Below are positions 1 through 12,739 of a stretch of DNA of 64,000 nucleotides, one piece after another. The notes under the pieces are model-generated. The model had not been told where the DNA came from. It saw only the letters and a program-made list of their open reading frames with translations, and ran no database searches. Position 1 is the first letter of the stretch. The number at the start of each line of letters is the position of its first letter. The stretch lies in the NCBI GenBank assembly GCA_963513935.1, contig OY740768.1, positions 63,468,786 through 63,532,785 on the forward strand, read 5' to 3'. This DNA comes from Aphrophora alni. Its lineage: Eukaryota; Arthropoda; Insecta; Hemiptera; Aphrophoridae. A program made the position numbers and the translations under genes.

Positions 1-529
1 TTTTTAAAAACCTAACTTGTGGACTATAAACAATAATATCTTCTCCGGCTGAAAACTGAAATTGAACAAAAATAAATAAATTGTGCAAAAACGTTCCACA
101 AACTTTCTTACTAAAACCAAGTGAAAACGAAACAAAACTCATCGTAAAAAAGTCAATTCAGTAGTTGTTCAGTATATCAACATTTGAAAAAGAATAAGAA
201 AACATCCTTGAAAAATAAATTCTGTATTTAAATAAGAACTAAACTTGTTTCTCTTGTGCCATAAACATGTACTTAGGGTACATTGAATCTCTATAAAATC
301 TAAAACCGATATTTTAAGGACAAGGTTTATTATAACATTATATATTGCCAAGTAATCCTGAACTACTACTCAATCTTTTTACTTGAAATTTTTGAATTAT
401 TAAATTTAATTTTTTTATATTATTAAAATTTAAACGAAGTTAATAAACCCCATGTTACGTATTTAAAAAACACTCCCATGGTGGTTTTTAAACATAATAA
501 TTCACACATCGGAATTTTTAAGAGAGGGC

Positions 530-564
530 GACCCAAACGGCGACGAAAACGTTTTGTTTGGGTC
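530..564. repeat. 9-bp-arm hairpin in a CpG-containing patch
   Basis: GACCCAAAC (530-538) pairs perfectly with GTTTGGGTC (556-564). The loop holds GGCGACG and the palindrome AAAACGTTTT (547-556, overlapping the right arm by one base). It is a local island of C/G in very AT-rich DNA. Role unknown. Confidence 0.55.
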
Positions 565-1929
565 CTTATAGGCTAAGCTTGAAATAAATTTAATCACATT
601 TTCTTATAACGTACTAAGATAAAATTTTAATTTTTTGTTATGACAGCATTAACCCATGTTCTGAGTTATCAAAAAAAAACTGAAAGAAACAATTCTCAAG
701 CTAAATATGCCACATACCAAAATATATTAAAATATATCCACACAGATAGACGTGAGGCAAATATACTTCATTCTAAAAAGTCTCTTTTTTTGTTCTCAAG
801 AGACTGAAAACGTATATATCTTCAAAAAACTCCAATCCTGTTTTTTGAACCATCACGTAATATTCTATATATTGTATATTATATGTGAGATAGTAAAAAT
901 GATAATTGTATTGTTCTAATTAAAAATTTACATATAGAGGAACAATTCGTGGACATTAAGGTTCGATTATATGTTCCCGCGAATGTTTTAATTAGCAATG
1001 AATACAAAACTAGGGTTGTATCTGCAGAGCTTTATGTTCTTATTCGCATGTATTGGACGATGTTAAAAAATATTCATTTATTCAATTGCACACGCCTACC
1101 AACTCAGCCTGTGCTGTGGTAAAATGATTTACATACCAATTCACTTATATATTTTATTTTATTTTGTGAAAATTGGCTTCTAAATACAAACTAATTCAAT
1201 TTGAATCGAGTTTTTTGGTTATATGTTGAGCAGAGAAAAATATTCCCTTATAAAAGAATACAATTTTTTATAAAGCATAGGCTATATAAACTTGTATATT
1301 AGAGTGGATATCTTGGTAATAATAAGTCCATATGTGTTAAATGTTGGGTTTATACATTTGGACCTATAAAATACACAACCAGCTCTTTCTTTCTTACACA
1401 GAAACACAAGCATCCACACAAAAGAAGATTGCTGCATCCAAACACAACATAAACTTAAAATGATATAATAAACCAACAACATGCAAATCCCAAAACAAAT
1501 TAAATTTTATAATTATGTGTTTGTTTGTTTTTTTATTCAAAGTCTAAAAATAACATAAGAAATAAACTTGTATGACCAGTTTGAGTTCTCACCTACAATA
1601 ACAAATCAATAAAGGATGAACATTCTTTAAACTTAAAAAATGAATTTACTAGAAATAATTTGTAACGCAAAACTTAATTTTACAACATCATTCTCTTATA
1701 ATAAAACCTATTATTGTATATAGTACCCTTAATAAAGAATTAATATCACTGGTAACACATTTTCATCTATTTAATACTTTAAACTATTAACTAAATAGAA
1801 TATGTTTTATACAACTAAATATTTCATTTGAATAGTTATAATAAAGAAGACTATATCAGCTTTCGGAAGTAATAAATTTGTTTATTAATTAACTGATGAA
1901 TACTCTCGTATGTTTATATATTGATATAA

Positions 1930-2050
1930 CACTCAAAACGCGTTGTGTGCACTAATCATCGGAACCCGTTCCGTCAAATGTTTGTTTAAAATGATTGCTC
2001 GTTGCCATGGTAATCAATAAACTGTTGAAACGAGAACATGTGGGGATTAT
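1930..2050. promoter_or_regulatory. candidate regulatory island with RFX X-box
   Basis: This island has more G, C and CpG than its flanks and carries GTTGCCATGGTAAT at 2003-2016. That fits the RFX/DAF-19 X-box (GTNRCC-N0-3-RGYAAC) except for its last base. Nearby are a forkhead-like TGTTTGTTTAAA (1979-1990) and AACCCGTTCCG. The motifs are seen; enhancer function is inferred. Confidence 0.3.
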
Positions 2051-2734
2051 TTCTATTTAGTCAAAATATTTACAACCAAAGCTTTGATTAAATATAAAAC
2101 ATGAGTGAATTACATCTAAATGGAGGATAAGGCGAGCTTGTTGCAGGGAGATTGTCTCATTTAGGGTTCTTTCAAATTAAAGGTTTATTTTATAAAATGT
2201 ATATAATGTATAAATATATATATATATATATTTGTCTGTTTAGAAAATTATAATAACATTTCATGCTCTTACCATCTCAATTTGTGGAATATATTTAAAG
2301 GCTAGTTGCAATATGTGTACCGGATCTATTTATGTACTGGATCTGCTTTTAGACCTTTGTCAACCGAACAATCTCCATTTTTAATATTCTTTATTTCGTA
2401 AAAACTTCTGATTTATAGCTCTCCTAATAACTCACTCAGTTCATTGTGTGCCGGACTAAATCTTAGTATTTTTTTTTATTTATTACTTAATTAAAATATT
2501 TTGAATGCTAATTTGATGTCTACGACTGTAAAATAGTTTTTTTTCTTTCAAATAACGTAATTTTTAAAAGCACAAGCTGAAACAAATTGCTGTATTAATA
2601 AACTCTTTAGTATGTAGTTGGAAATGCATTTTTTTCCCCACTTCGTTTTGGGTTTTAATTTTTGTTTATTTTGTTAGGTACTAAAATTTATTTATTTTTT
2701 TAATGAAGAAATAAAAAACTTATATTGATAACCT

Positions 2735-2990
2735 AGGGCCGTATGGGTAAACAATCAGATCTAGTTCGCAACGCCATTCCTGTCGAGACCTTACGACAAG
2801 ATTTCCACGATTCAATTTAGTATTACCAACGTGAATGTATTAATAAATGAGGCAACAGATCAAGGTTTATAAATAAACGAATGGTTTTGCTCTGGAAACA
2901 AAAATTAACGTCTTATCACGTCTGTACATAAGGTACGTGACCAGTTTTATAATTCTCGCCAGAAATACGTGACGCCCTAACAACCAGTTT
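2735..2990. promoter_or_regulatory. candidate conserved noncoding island
   Basis: A non-repetitive stretch of unusually balanced composition holds GGGTAAACAATCAGATC (forkhead-like plus TALE-like sites), ACGTGA E-box-like sites (about 2935 and 2968) and several CpGs. It has no open frame with splice sites. It resembles conserved developmental enhancer sequence, but conservation cannot be seen from one genome. Confidence 0.25.
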
Positions 2991-3295
2991 AATAAAAATA
3001 AATAACTGGGGCTGATATTAACAGTTGTCAAATCAAATCACTCTCTACCACTGTATTCGAAATTACATAGCAGTACCATACAATGTAAATATAATTCTTA
3101 ATAATTTCTGTTTTTCTATCTTGAAATAATAACATAAACGTAGATAAATTATATTGAAATGTGTTTGTCGATCTAAAGGATTGTATGTGTGGGATGTATG
3201 TCACGTATGAAGTGTTAAAGTGAATAGGCCTATAGGTGAACAATTGTAGGTGGGCGAAATGTCAATTATATGACAACTATATATATTTGTACACT

Positions 3296-3303
3296 TGACG
3301 TCA
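3296..3303. promoter_or_regulatory. full CRE palindrome TGACGTCA
   Basis: This is an exact cAMP-response-element octamer (CREB/ATF site), 20 bp downstream of an ATATATATT run. A TCTCTCTCGTTCC tract follows. No transcription start or exon is evident nearby, so occupancy is uncertain. Confidence 0.35.
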
Positions 3304-4331
3304 TCTGCTGTTGTCTCTCTCGTTCCAATTATACATCAAAAACAGACAACGTCTAACTTCTTACGCTTGTTGCAGAAGATGAATGAATATTTCCCAAGAA
3401 AAGTAAATTTCCCTATTTCGTAACCACTAGAATAACTACTTCAGAAACAATTAATAGATTTTAAAGAATTAAAAAGTAAAATGTTACTAGGATACAGATT
3501 TTTGCTCCTTAGTCTATTATTAGCAATAACCATCAAGTGAAATAAAAATAACCGCAGTTCAAAATATCAAAATGTCCATAGCAAGAAGTTTTTTTTTCAA
3601 TATTGTGTTGCGTTTTTCGCAATAATTGGTCAATGGTACCCTCAACAAATTTTGCAACAGTCATAGACTTGATGGGATAGAGCGGAGTAGCTGCAATAGG
3701 CTATAGGTGTACATTTTAATTCGTCAAAGCCCTAAAGTATAGTCAATAGAAAATACACTAATATTAAAGAACCCAATAATTCGTAATACAAGTACATGGG
3801 GTTTACTTTTTTGTTTTTTATGAGAAAATTGATTCCTATTATTAACGGGTATAAAAATTATATATTATTAACTATATATGAAGATCAATTCTAAGCCAGT
3901 CCAAATATTTCCATTTATTCTATTTTTTTTATAAAATTCAGCAGAGACTACATATGTGGCCCTAAAGAAATTTTCTGCGCCCATTTAACCTATAGAGATG
4001 GGGAAGGTCTCATTGGAAAGCTTAATGTATGAGAATAAATAGTATATATAGGACGTGACCTAACCCACGAGGAATAGGGCATTTTTTCGGGGTTTTAAAT
4101 AGTTTTTGTAAACAACCCTATAATGCCTATTTCTGGAGTTCTACTGGGCCGCGTTTAGTGCAGTTTGTTTTAAATAAAAGAAGTTATGCCATTATTTGTA
4201 AAAAATTATAAAATGTCAATTGTATTTCGTATTTACATGTAAAAAACTTCCTTTTTCCAACGCACATTAACAGCCCTCTTCTAGCATTAGTCACAAATCA
4301 CACTACAGTCACTATGAATACATTTGATATA

Positions 4332-4625
4332 TTGGACCTAATTACGGTGTTTTAAGTATACAAAGTATACATTGTAATATTAGTTGCTAATGTAAATTAA
4401 TATAAATATAAGTAAAATCACAAAATCAAGTTTAAAACAAAAATTGTTTCACAATGGTATCTGCTAAACCTATCATATTTATGTAATGAATTATAAATTT
4501 AAAGGACCAAATATCGGTTTTAGGTATACATTGTTATTTGTTTGGTGTAATAACTAAATTTCTGTTTGAAATTACAAAATTAAGTTGAAATTTTCTAAAT
4601 TGTTTCACATTGGTCTATGAAACCA
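4332..4625 (+). repeat. diverged direct duplication, ~170-bp unit
   Basis: Two diverged copies start at about 4332 (TTGGACCTAATTACGGTGTTTTA) and about 4502 (AAGGACCAAATATCGGTTTTA). Both continue with GTATACATTGT, a stretch with AATTACAAAAT..AAGTT and the shared end AATTGTTTCACAATGGT / AATTGTTTCACATTGGT followed by a variant of TCTGCTAAACC / CTATGAAACC. Small indels separate them. It may be the remnant of a satellite or a local duplication. Confidence 0.6.
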
Positions 4626-5879
4626 TTATCCAGTGGACATCCTCAATAAAGTAACTCCCTCAGGCATGGCAGTACATAGACTGAACCTTACATGATTGGG
4701 GGGAGGGAGGGCAATTTTCATACTCGTTCGAACTCTCAATTCAAACAGAGAACTTTGCGAAGACAGTTTCCAGTAAAGTGGGTCTTTGAAATGACCATTA
4801 AGAAATCACTGGTCAAATCCTGCATAAGGTTAGGAAATATTTGCACAACCTGTTTTTAGCCACGGAAAACTTTACGTTGCATTCTCCCGTGAAATAAGGT
4901 CAGACGTAATAGAGTCATAGACTGTAGAGAACAAGGCAATTACTACCTGGTAAAGAAACATGTTTTACTAAGAACGTCTTACTCAAAAAAGTATACATCA
5001 TCTAAAACATGTTCTAAAGTGACATATAGAAAAAAAATACAAAACAAAATGCTGAAGGCATGTACATTTACAAATTCCTGCCATAAAATGTTTCCGCTAA
5101 AATTGTAAAACAAAAAAATAATTAAAAAAGGGTTATATGCAATGTAAATTATACCTCTCTAATTTATTAGTATGTTGTTTTTACTATAGTTATAGGTTTT
5201 TGAACGTTATTTTTTTTTCTATTTCATGTTTAATTAAATAGTTTAGTTTTACTACAGTTACTGAAAGAAAATAATCTCATTTGAAAAGCTTGGATTGTAA
5301 TACTGAGGACGCATTAAATTAATTTTTTTGTTTAAGATATACTACAATCTATAAAAATGTGAAAATAAATTATCAAAAATACGAAATGCAATACTTGGAA
5401 GGAGGTCTACGTCCGTTGCCCTAGGACAATGTTTTGTTCCTAACGCTTCCGAAATAGCCGACCTAGAGAAGCTTTTTTACCTAATAATTAATAATAAGTC
5501 TCGAAATCAGGGCATTTTAAATAAATTGTGTTGTAATAGTCCCTAGTAATATTACATGTGTATTTGATTTAACTTATAAACAATAATAACGCAGCTACAA
5601 GTGTAATCACTTTGTACAAAATATTTCAAAAAAACAAAAACCAAGGTCATGATTTGCACATCATATACTTTTTATTTGAACAAAGCCAAAGTATAGCTTC
5701 GGAATTTATTTTGTTTACTAAATTTTGAAATCTTAATTGCACTCATTGTAAAAACACCAACACGTACGGTTTTTTAAAAATAAAAGTTAATATTGCCTAC
5801 TTCTTTACAATTTCCTTATAAAGATTGTGATTTTTTTTTGCTTCTTCTTGTTTGTGTTGTGTTATTACAAAACATAGCT

Positions 5880-6020
5880 ATAGCAGGTGGTACGTTGATC
5901 ATAGCCCCCCTCTCCCCACCGTACCACAATCCCTGCCGGATTAATCTGTACAATTGTGTCTGTCGGTGGAATGTTTTATCGATGTAATGGCCGCATTCTG
6001 TTTCGACCAAATTAGTTTTA
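5880..6020. promoter_or_regulatory. GC-enriched island, candidate noncoding element
   Basis: A C-rich tract (AGCCCCCCTCTCCCCACC) lies between inverted octamers GTGGTACG (5887-5894) and CGTACCAC (5920-5927). Next come CCGGATTAATC and TTATCGATGTAATGGCCGC, with TAAT-core homeodomain-like sites. The small open frames here on both strands overlap one another and look non-coding. Confidence 0.25.
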
Positions 6021-7129
6021 CTTCCTACGCTTGTATACTAAAAACATGACGTTAGTTTAACAAACGCTCCAATTTTAAACATGGAACGAGGCAAAGAGGT
6101 CTTCAATTCAATACAGTAAAAGTTTTGCTCGGCCACTTGAGCAATTAACGTGAGTTATAAATTTCGAGACCGATATTAAAGTTTCTGTTCTCTCGCTGTT
6201 GTGAAACTGAATGGGTTCTACAGGACGACTAATTATAGAATTAATTTTCTCGTTGGAAAGTTAGAAATGTAATTGAAGTTTTATATCAAAACGGGGACTA
6301 TATAATGAATACATTTTGTAGATTTACTGGTTTTGAACAATTCCGCCTTATTTCTAAAGCAGTCTTAGGTTAATTTATCGAGAAGAAGTGGATATTCAAT
6401 TCAAGGATAACAATTATTACTGAGTTCTAAAAAGAAGTCTTAAATCGTATCTCATTATACAAGAAATAACGATGATAATACGTTTTCATATGATTGTAAA
6501 AATATTAATTTAAAAAAATTTTAAACCAAGGATGCAATGAAACCAAACGCCGTATTTATAGCGTATTCAAATTGCCTCTCACGTAAAACAAAATTCGATT
6601 TTTGTTTAAACTAACAGTTAGTTAACATTCTATATCTCTCCAAACATATATATTTCCTAGCACTAAATATGTTTGTAATCTCTACTATTTCTTCATGTAG
6701 ATTAATCATTCTAAAAAATGAAATACAACATTTTACTTTCAAACAATAATTTTAAAGTATAATGAACACGTCTCGTAATGCAAATTAAATGGAGACCACT
6801 TTTAATGCGTTAATTGTTTTAAGGGTATTTTCTATTGATATTTTAGTTTTTGGATTGAGCTGGCTTATTTTTATACAACCAATTCAATCCAAAGCTTGCA
6901 ACGATATTGTGGTACTCGTCTCCTTCTAAACTACCAAGAATAATCTAATTAATTTTGTAAAAATGTTTAAAACATGCAAAATTGTGTATACATTTTTCTA
7001 GTAAATGTTTTTATTCAGAATATAGTTTTTAAATTTATTATATAAATTCATAGTGCCAAATAATTTTAGTTTTTCTAGTGCATCTTTAGTTTCAACAAGA
7101 CGTTTTCAAAGAGACCTATTATCTTAGCG

Positions 7130-7310
7130 GAATGCAGGACGAACACACGTTTCTATTGACTATATTTTCGTAAATCGAACAAAGGCGACTGTTAACCTAT
7201 CTGGCGGAAGGAACGCCTCACTAACTCACAAACAGCTTCACTCACACAGACACAAGGGTTATACCTGGTGCTTGGTGGCCGGAAGGATTCACCTACTGAA
7301 CTCCCTTATT
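7130..7310. promoter_or_regulatory. GC-enriched island, candidate noncoding element
   Basis: This stretch contains GAACAAAGG (Sox/TCF-like), CTGGCGGAAGG and GGTGGCCGGAAGG (ETS-like GGAAG cores), and CACTCACACAGACACAAGGG. It has no repeat structure and no supported exon. The call rests on composition contrast and motif density only. Confidence 0.22.
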
Positions 7311-8088
7311 AAAAAATTCATTTTATGTATAGTGCAAATTAAAGACAATTTATTTTGTTTAGTTCTGCGCTAAATTTTAAGAAAAAATGTTACCAAACGT
7401 CACCAATCTCAAGCAATTACTGTCTTCTAAAGAGATGATGACACTGCTGTCATCAACCTCATTAGTTAAACTGTTGTATTAGTTATAGTCCAAACTACAG
7501 TCCACATTATGTTTCATTAGTGATTCATACATCTAAGTGTGAGTAGAAGAATTGAAAAGACATTTCTCACTAAAGAGCAAATAGCATGAAATTATGTATA
7601 AATCATGTAATTCCCAATGAACTAGTCTCGCTGGAAAATCAGTTAAAACTGTTTTTCTTTCGAGGTCCTATATTTGTAAATTAGTATGTATTTTCGATCG
7701 TAGTAGATAAATATAGTTTTTGTTACTGTTTTAGATTTATTGAGCATATCGTAATTTTAAAGAATTTAGCCTAAAAACTCAAGTACTCCGGATGGTAGCT
7801 TCAGTGATGAAGTATTTTTCAACATTAAAAAAATGTACTTTAAATTGGTATTAAAAATATTTTGCAAATATTGACCGATGCTTGTACAATTTCTTTTAAA
7901 ACAGTTCAAAGAATAAATGTTGAATTTCCTCAAGTGTCAATACAATCGTCAGTCTAGATGATAAAGAAGATATGAATTAAAAGTAAGAAAAACAAGGTCA
8001 CAACATTATCACTCAAGAAACCCACTATCACAGTGTTGTTATTTGTATACCAAGTAAAAGGAATAAAAGGGAAAACATTGTCACTGGA

Positions 8089-8840
8089 ATGAATGATTTT
8101 GATAAATCTGATATTCGATACCAGATATGTGAAATGTTCAAAGAGAAAGACGTAACAATTCTCTGTAGGCTTGAATATTCTCTCCAGGATGCAGATTTAT
8201 TTTGTGGCTCACTTCCATCACTATCGAATATAATAAGGGAAATTGGCTTTCGATCCAAGAAATTCAACAGTAGAAAAGAAACTATTTATGACCCTGTCGA
8301 GGTGTTGATTCCTTCGAAAGATACAATACACATATTAAAGATACATAGAAGTTTAATCTTAAAGTATAGCACATTTAACATGAATTATTGAGAGCATTAT
8401 CGAAGACAAATTTGTCATCCAGGAAGTTAGCTAGTTTGGATTAAATTCACTCCTTCTAGTGTTTCAATCAAAGAAGACTGGAGACTATCACGAAGATATG
8501 AAGCCGGGTGTTCTACAATACCCTGCTCCCGCCTATTCGTTCCTCAACGAAAGCTGAAATGAAGAACTGGTTACAAAGAACTACTTCCTGGCGATCTTCG
8601 GAAGCCCGAGCTTTATCAGCGAACTCGTCTCCACAAACTTAATCAATCAACTTATGTAGTTGAATCGTGGTGATTCGCCTCCTGCCACACCACTGCCACT
8701 ACAGCTAATAGAAATGGTATTGGCTTTACTGAAGGTTATGTTAAGGAAAACCCCCAATTTCTACTTAAAAGTTATAGAAAACTCCGTTAATGGAGACTAT
8801 GGCCATATTCACTCCAAATAGAGTGTGAAAATATTTTATA
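8089..8840 (+). pseudogene. decayed Tc1-like transposase (DDE_3 type)
   Basis: The first 100 codons stay open from ATG at 8089 and hold a basic helix-turn-helix-like segment (SLSNIIREIGFRSKK, residues 44-58), as at the start of IS630/Tc1-type transposases. Beyond TGA at 8389 the homology continues in shifting frames: DYHEDMKPGV (8483-8512), KAEMKNWLQ (8550-8576), KPELY then TYVVES (about 8605-8668), LPHHCHY (8682-8702), IEMVLALLK (8708-8734) and WRLWPYSL-type sequence to about 8810. The order matches the C-terminal half of the family: the substrate loop, then LPPYHCxxNPIE carrying the last catalytic Glu, then the closing helices. The part between the first ORF and DYHEDM, which should hold the first catalytic Asp, looks deleted. 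The strong link is the block order; each block alone would be weak. Terminal repeats were not found. It is a single dead copy. Confidence 0.72.
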
Positions 8841-11800
8841 TAATATACCCTGTTAAATTAAATTCAGTTATTTCATTTTTATTTTAAAGGTCTTTCTTTT
8901 ATTATTGCAAGATAAAATTTCAAGAATAACTTACCGTATAATAGAGCATTATTTTCTAATACAAAGAAGATTTTTTTCGATTCTGGCACCTAACTACAGA
9001 TATTTTTGCTGTTATATAAGGGTTTCCTAATATGTGTCTTTTCCTAAGGCTTATAGGACGTAGTCATTTATAGCTTGATTTTTTGTAAATGAATTAAGTT
9101 GATTTGTAATCAATTGATATCTTTGTTGTTGTGTTGTTTGTCTAAATAACACCCATTTTTTTACAATGTTCGTTTATGCTAACAGTTCTTAACGATGTTT
9201 TTCTCTGATAATGTATCGACTGAATTACTATTTTTTACAAGGTTTCAGCTCAAAAAAGGAAACTGGGTATAGCTGGGAAACTTTGTTTTTCACGAAATGT
9301 TTGTGTGATAATATGTTTGCATAATATGTATATACTTCAAGTTAAATAACATTTTCAATTAAGAAAAATTATTCAATTCCGTTTTATTAATCATAGAATA
9401 AATATATGTCATCATTCTTTATCTACCATTCCAATTTTCATTTCTTCACATTATTTTTCTCTTATATGTTAACATTGGCTTGTTTGGAGTCATTATTTTC
9501 AATCAAATTTTATAAACATTCATATTCATTAGGTATGACTTAACAATTAAGAATCTTTAACAAAGTTGTCTTTGTATCAAAGGAGTTTGCAGTGGGAGTA
9601 ATAGACAGGGGGGTGGGTGTTAAGATTGGTGATTTTGAAACTATTTTTTAGCATATTTCTTTTGCTTAGTTGCAATACAATTTATTGCATGTTGGTTTAC
9701 ATAAACTTTATTCATTTGTTTTTGATATTATAAAAAATAGGTAGCAAAGGAAACTAAAGTTTCTTACAGTCTAGGTTAATAACGTAACCTCATGTGTTCC
9801 CATGGGTTAATCAGGCAGACATAAATCATTATCCACGTTCATTTCAAATTGCAAACTATTTTTCTTAGCAAGAATTGCATAATATATGACGTTAATAGCT
9901 GTGACTTAAACTTTTTCCATTACGAAAAGAATTATACAAAAATTAATTAATTCACAACTGGCAATTTAGTCCGTCTCTATTGATCTCAAATCTTTTGCTC
10001 CAACTTTCATTTCTTTTACACAATTATTATATTTACTACATTCTTTCCGGTGGTTTTTTCGAATAGCTACGGCTTACAAGGACACTTCTAAACCATTTGA
10101 AAAATATTTCAAAATTTAAAAAGTACCAAATAACTTTAATGAACCACTACTTATCCGGTAAGACAATAGAAACTTTCACATACTTTACATTGAGTAGTCT
10201 AACGCACAGAAGGAATTGTCTCCGGAGTTGTATAATTGAAGCCATTGACATAGTGATGTCACTGAATAAAATCTATTTTCGTTTCCTCTTAAAGTTCTAA
10301 AATGCCTCATTAAAGTAATTACTATTTGTAAGTAAACTAATTGTCTAAGAACTAAATAATTTACTCTACAAACTTACTAACGACAAAATTTAATACGGAT
10401 CTAATATTATATACATAACTTCGTACCCCTACTGCTGCATTGACATCTGAGGTGGTAAAGAAAATAGAATTATATTCTCTGCCTGTTCATGACAGAACCT
10501 TTAGAACGAATTGCTTCCAAAAATATGAAATACAAATTGATTGTGAGATTGACAGCTGCAGAGAATTTCAAATGGCGGATGTATTCAAGGAGACAAATAG
10601 TTCAATTTCCTTTTAATTATTATAAATCAGATAAATTGCTTAAATGGAACAAAAGGTTTTATTAAAATATAGTCACAAATATAATCTTTTATACCTTCTT
10701 AACGCAATTAAATATAACATCAAAGAGCTAGAAAACTTATTGCGTAGTTAGTTTACATTTAAATTTATAAATAAATAATAAGATAAATACAATTAAGGTA
10801 AACCATTGTATTGCCATTAGAACACATAATGATGTATATCATTTACAAAACAAATTTTCAAATTTTATAAAAATAATTTTTCAGCAACTGAGTCTTTATC
10901 CTTTAGGGAACACTTTCATAAAACAAAAATCTTGGTTGATTGACGCCTACTTACCCTGCCCCTTCATAACATTTAATTAATGAATCCAGATCCTCTAAAT
11001 GTAGTGACAAAGGTTCGTTTCTTGGGCCTTGTAGAATATGCTAAATAGTATTGTTAGATAGGAGTCATATCCAGAAGGGTTAAGGATGTTTAAAACAATT
11101 TTTACACGGAATTTCTGAACTTTGTAATTGAGTATAACAATACTTACTTCACGTCTTCTAGACCCTAAAAGACCTTTTATATGCCTGTATCTTAGATAAA
11201 TAGATATTTTGACCTAGCACATAACTCTTTCTATATACAAAGTAAATGTGAGAGGAAAAATTCTTCTTTTAACTAGTGTTTGATTATGAGATCAAATAAT
11301 TTTACAAAACCAACAAAATCAAGATTTTTTTTCCTGTTTTATGGCAAGCAGCGAAGTAGTACTGATGCAATTAGGTTTAATATATTTTGTTAAGTTTAAT
11401 ATAAAATCTGTTTCTCATAAACATGTTTCTCTTTTAAGAATTCATATTAAAATATCCTCTAAAGTAATACATTTTTTATACTGTGGAATTAATATCCATT
11501 TTATTATTAAATTACAAGTTACTAACGTAAAATATTTAGGTAATTTAACCATTTATTTGCGTAATCAGATTATAAATTAACTTTTAATGATCATCGGGAA
11601 ATCCTAAAGTTCAGTCATTGTTAATGTTTAGTCTGAAAAGGCCAGAAAAGATTTTAATAGTTTTGTTTAGACTTATATGCAAACAGTAAATTATTTAAGC
11701 TTGTATGTCAAAAGATATTTGGCAGGCTTGCTTTATTATCTGCAAAAATAAACCTATTATGATCTATTACCCTTAAGAGTCAGTAGTTTATGCACTCCTT

Positions 11801-11934
11801 GATTTTGGACAGATCTAAACTAAATTTTTACAAACATATTTCATGTTTATACATTAAGTAGTCTACAAGTATTGTACAAACTTTCTCACATACCCATATA
11901 CAAAACAATAATACAAATTAGCCGAAGCTGCTAT
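8841..11934. other. gene-free AT-rich DNA
   Basis: No exon, RNA gene or repeat family was recognised. The frames at 10097-10300 and 11341-11580 are AT-rich chance frames. A mildly GC-richer patch at 10935-11090 (GATTGACGCCTACTTACCCTG; TTGGGCCTTGTAG) could be noncoding conserved sequence, but nothing else supports it. Confidence 0.6.
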
Positions 11935-12125
11935 GAGAGCGGAGACAACTCCAGATGAAAGGACGGAAAGATTGTAAATAAGCTGAAAGACGGTTAACAG
12001 ATCCCAACTAGGCTTGAGGAAGGCAATTCATCCAGTCGAACTTCGACAACCTATGGATGGTTATTGGTCTGTTAAAGTGCGTGAAAAGAGAGACATCAAA
12101 TCATATTTGAAAAGTGTTTTAGCTA
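11935..12125 (+). repeat. detached divergent copy of the ~255-bp repeat
   Basis: The segment GGAAAGATTGTAAATAAGCTG..GATCCCAACTAGGCTTGAGG..AATTCATCCAGTCGAACTTCGACAAC..GGATGGTTATTGG follows the same block order as the monomers at 12740-13650 (GGAAAGATAGT..GGTTCCAAGGAGGCTAG..ACTCATCTGGTTAAACTTCGGCGACTTTAGGATGGTGAATGG). It lies about 600 bp before the main array and is more diverged, so it may be an eroded edge of a once larger array or an independent dispersed copy. Confidence 0.65.
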
Positions 12126-12739
12126 TGGATGTATTCGGGGTATAATGTTTAATAGGAAGTTTTAATACAATTGTTTAGGAAGTTTTCTTCGGTTTAAAGC
12201 TATAGAAGCTACATAACATGATCTCAAGAGCACATCCTGAATTTAGGGAGTTTTGTCGATTTAAAATATGCATATGTCATTCAGGAGGATTAGTGCTCAT
12301 TAGAATTTAGGTGTTCTATCTTTGTAGCAATTTATCTTAAGCATATTCAATAATAATAATAGTGTTATGGATTTATGTCTGTTGGTCAGTTCATCACTCT
12401 ATAGCTCAAAATTTTGCTACTCAAACAATATGCAAAATGGCAAGTAACACAAAATGAATGTTCTTGATTAATGTCGCAAATAGTAAAATGAACAATGAAG
12501 AACTGTAATTATTTACTTTTTCTAGCCGTCTGGCACGTTTATTTAGTGTTAAATATTTACATTTTATGGAAAAAATATTTGCACCTACTTTGAAATATTT
12601 GACAGTATTGCGTTGGATCTTTATTGGTGTTGCGTTTTTGGCGAAAATATCTCTCTACACAAAACCAGTTTTTTTTTTAAATATTTAGTGAAGTGGTAAT
12701 TAGTTCTGAATTCTCTAGTATGGGATAGGGGTGAAATTA

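Larger units (their letters stand above)
1..8088. other. gene-free AT-rich DNA (putative far-upstream intron or intergenic)
   Basis: Apart from the hairpin, islands, CRE and duplication listed separately, I see no supported gene. Open frames at 169-351, 1282-1482, 3028-3243 and 5793-6010 are short, lack codon bias and splice context, and are expected by chance. A short (TA)n run lies at 2215-2231. The stretch 3950-4160 (CTGCGCCCATTTAACC..GGACGTGACCTAACCCACGAGG) has transposon-like text that I cannot name. Confidence 0.6.

Noticed and set aside
4696..4711. G-rich run GGGGGGAGGGAGGG as a G-quadruplex
   Set aside because: It has only three separated G-runs unless the six-G run is split without a loop, so it is not a convincing four-run quadruplex motif.
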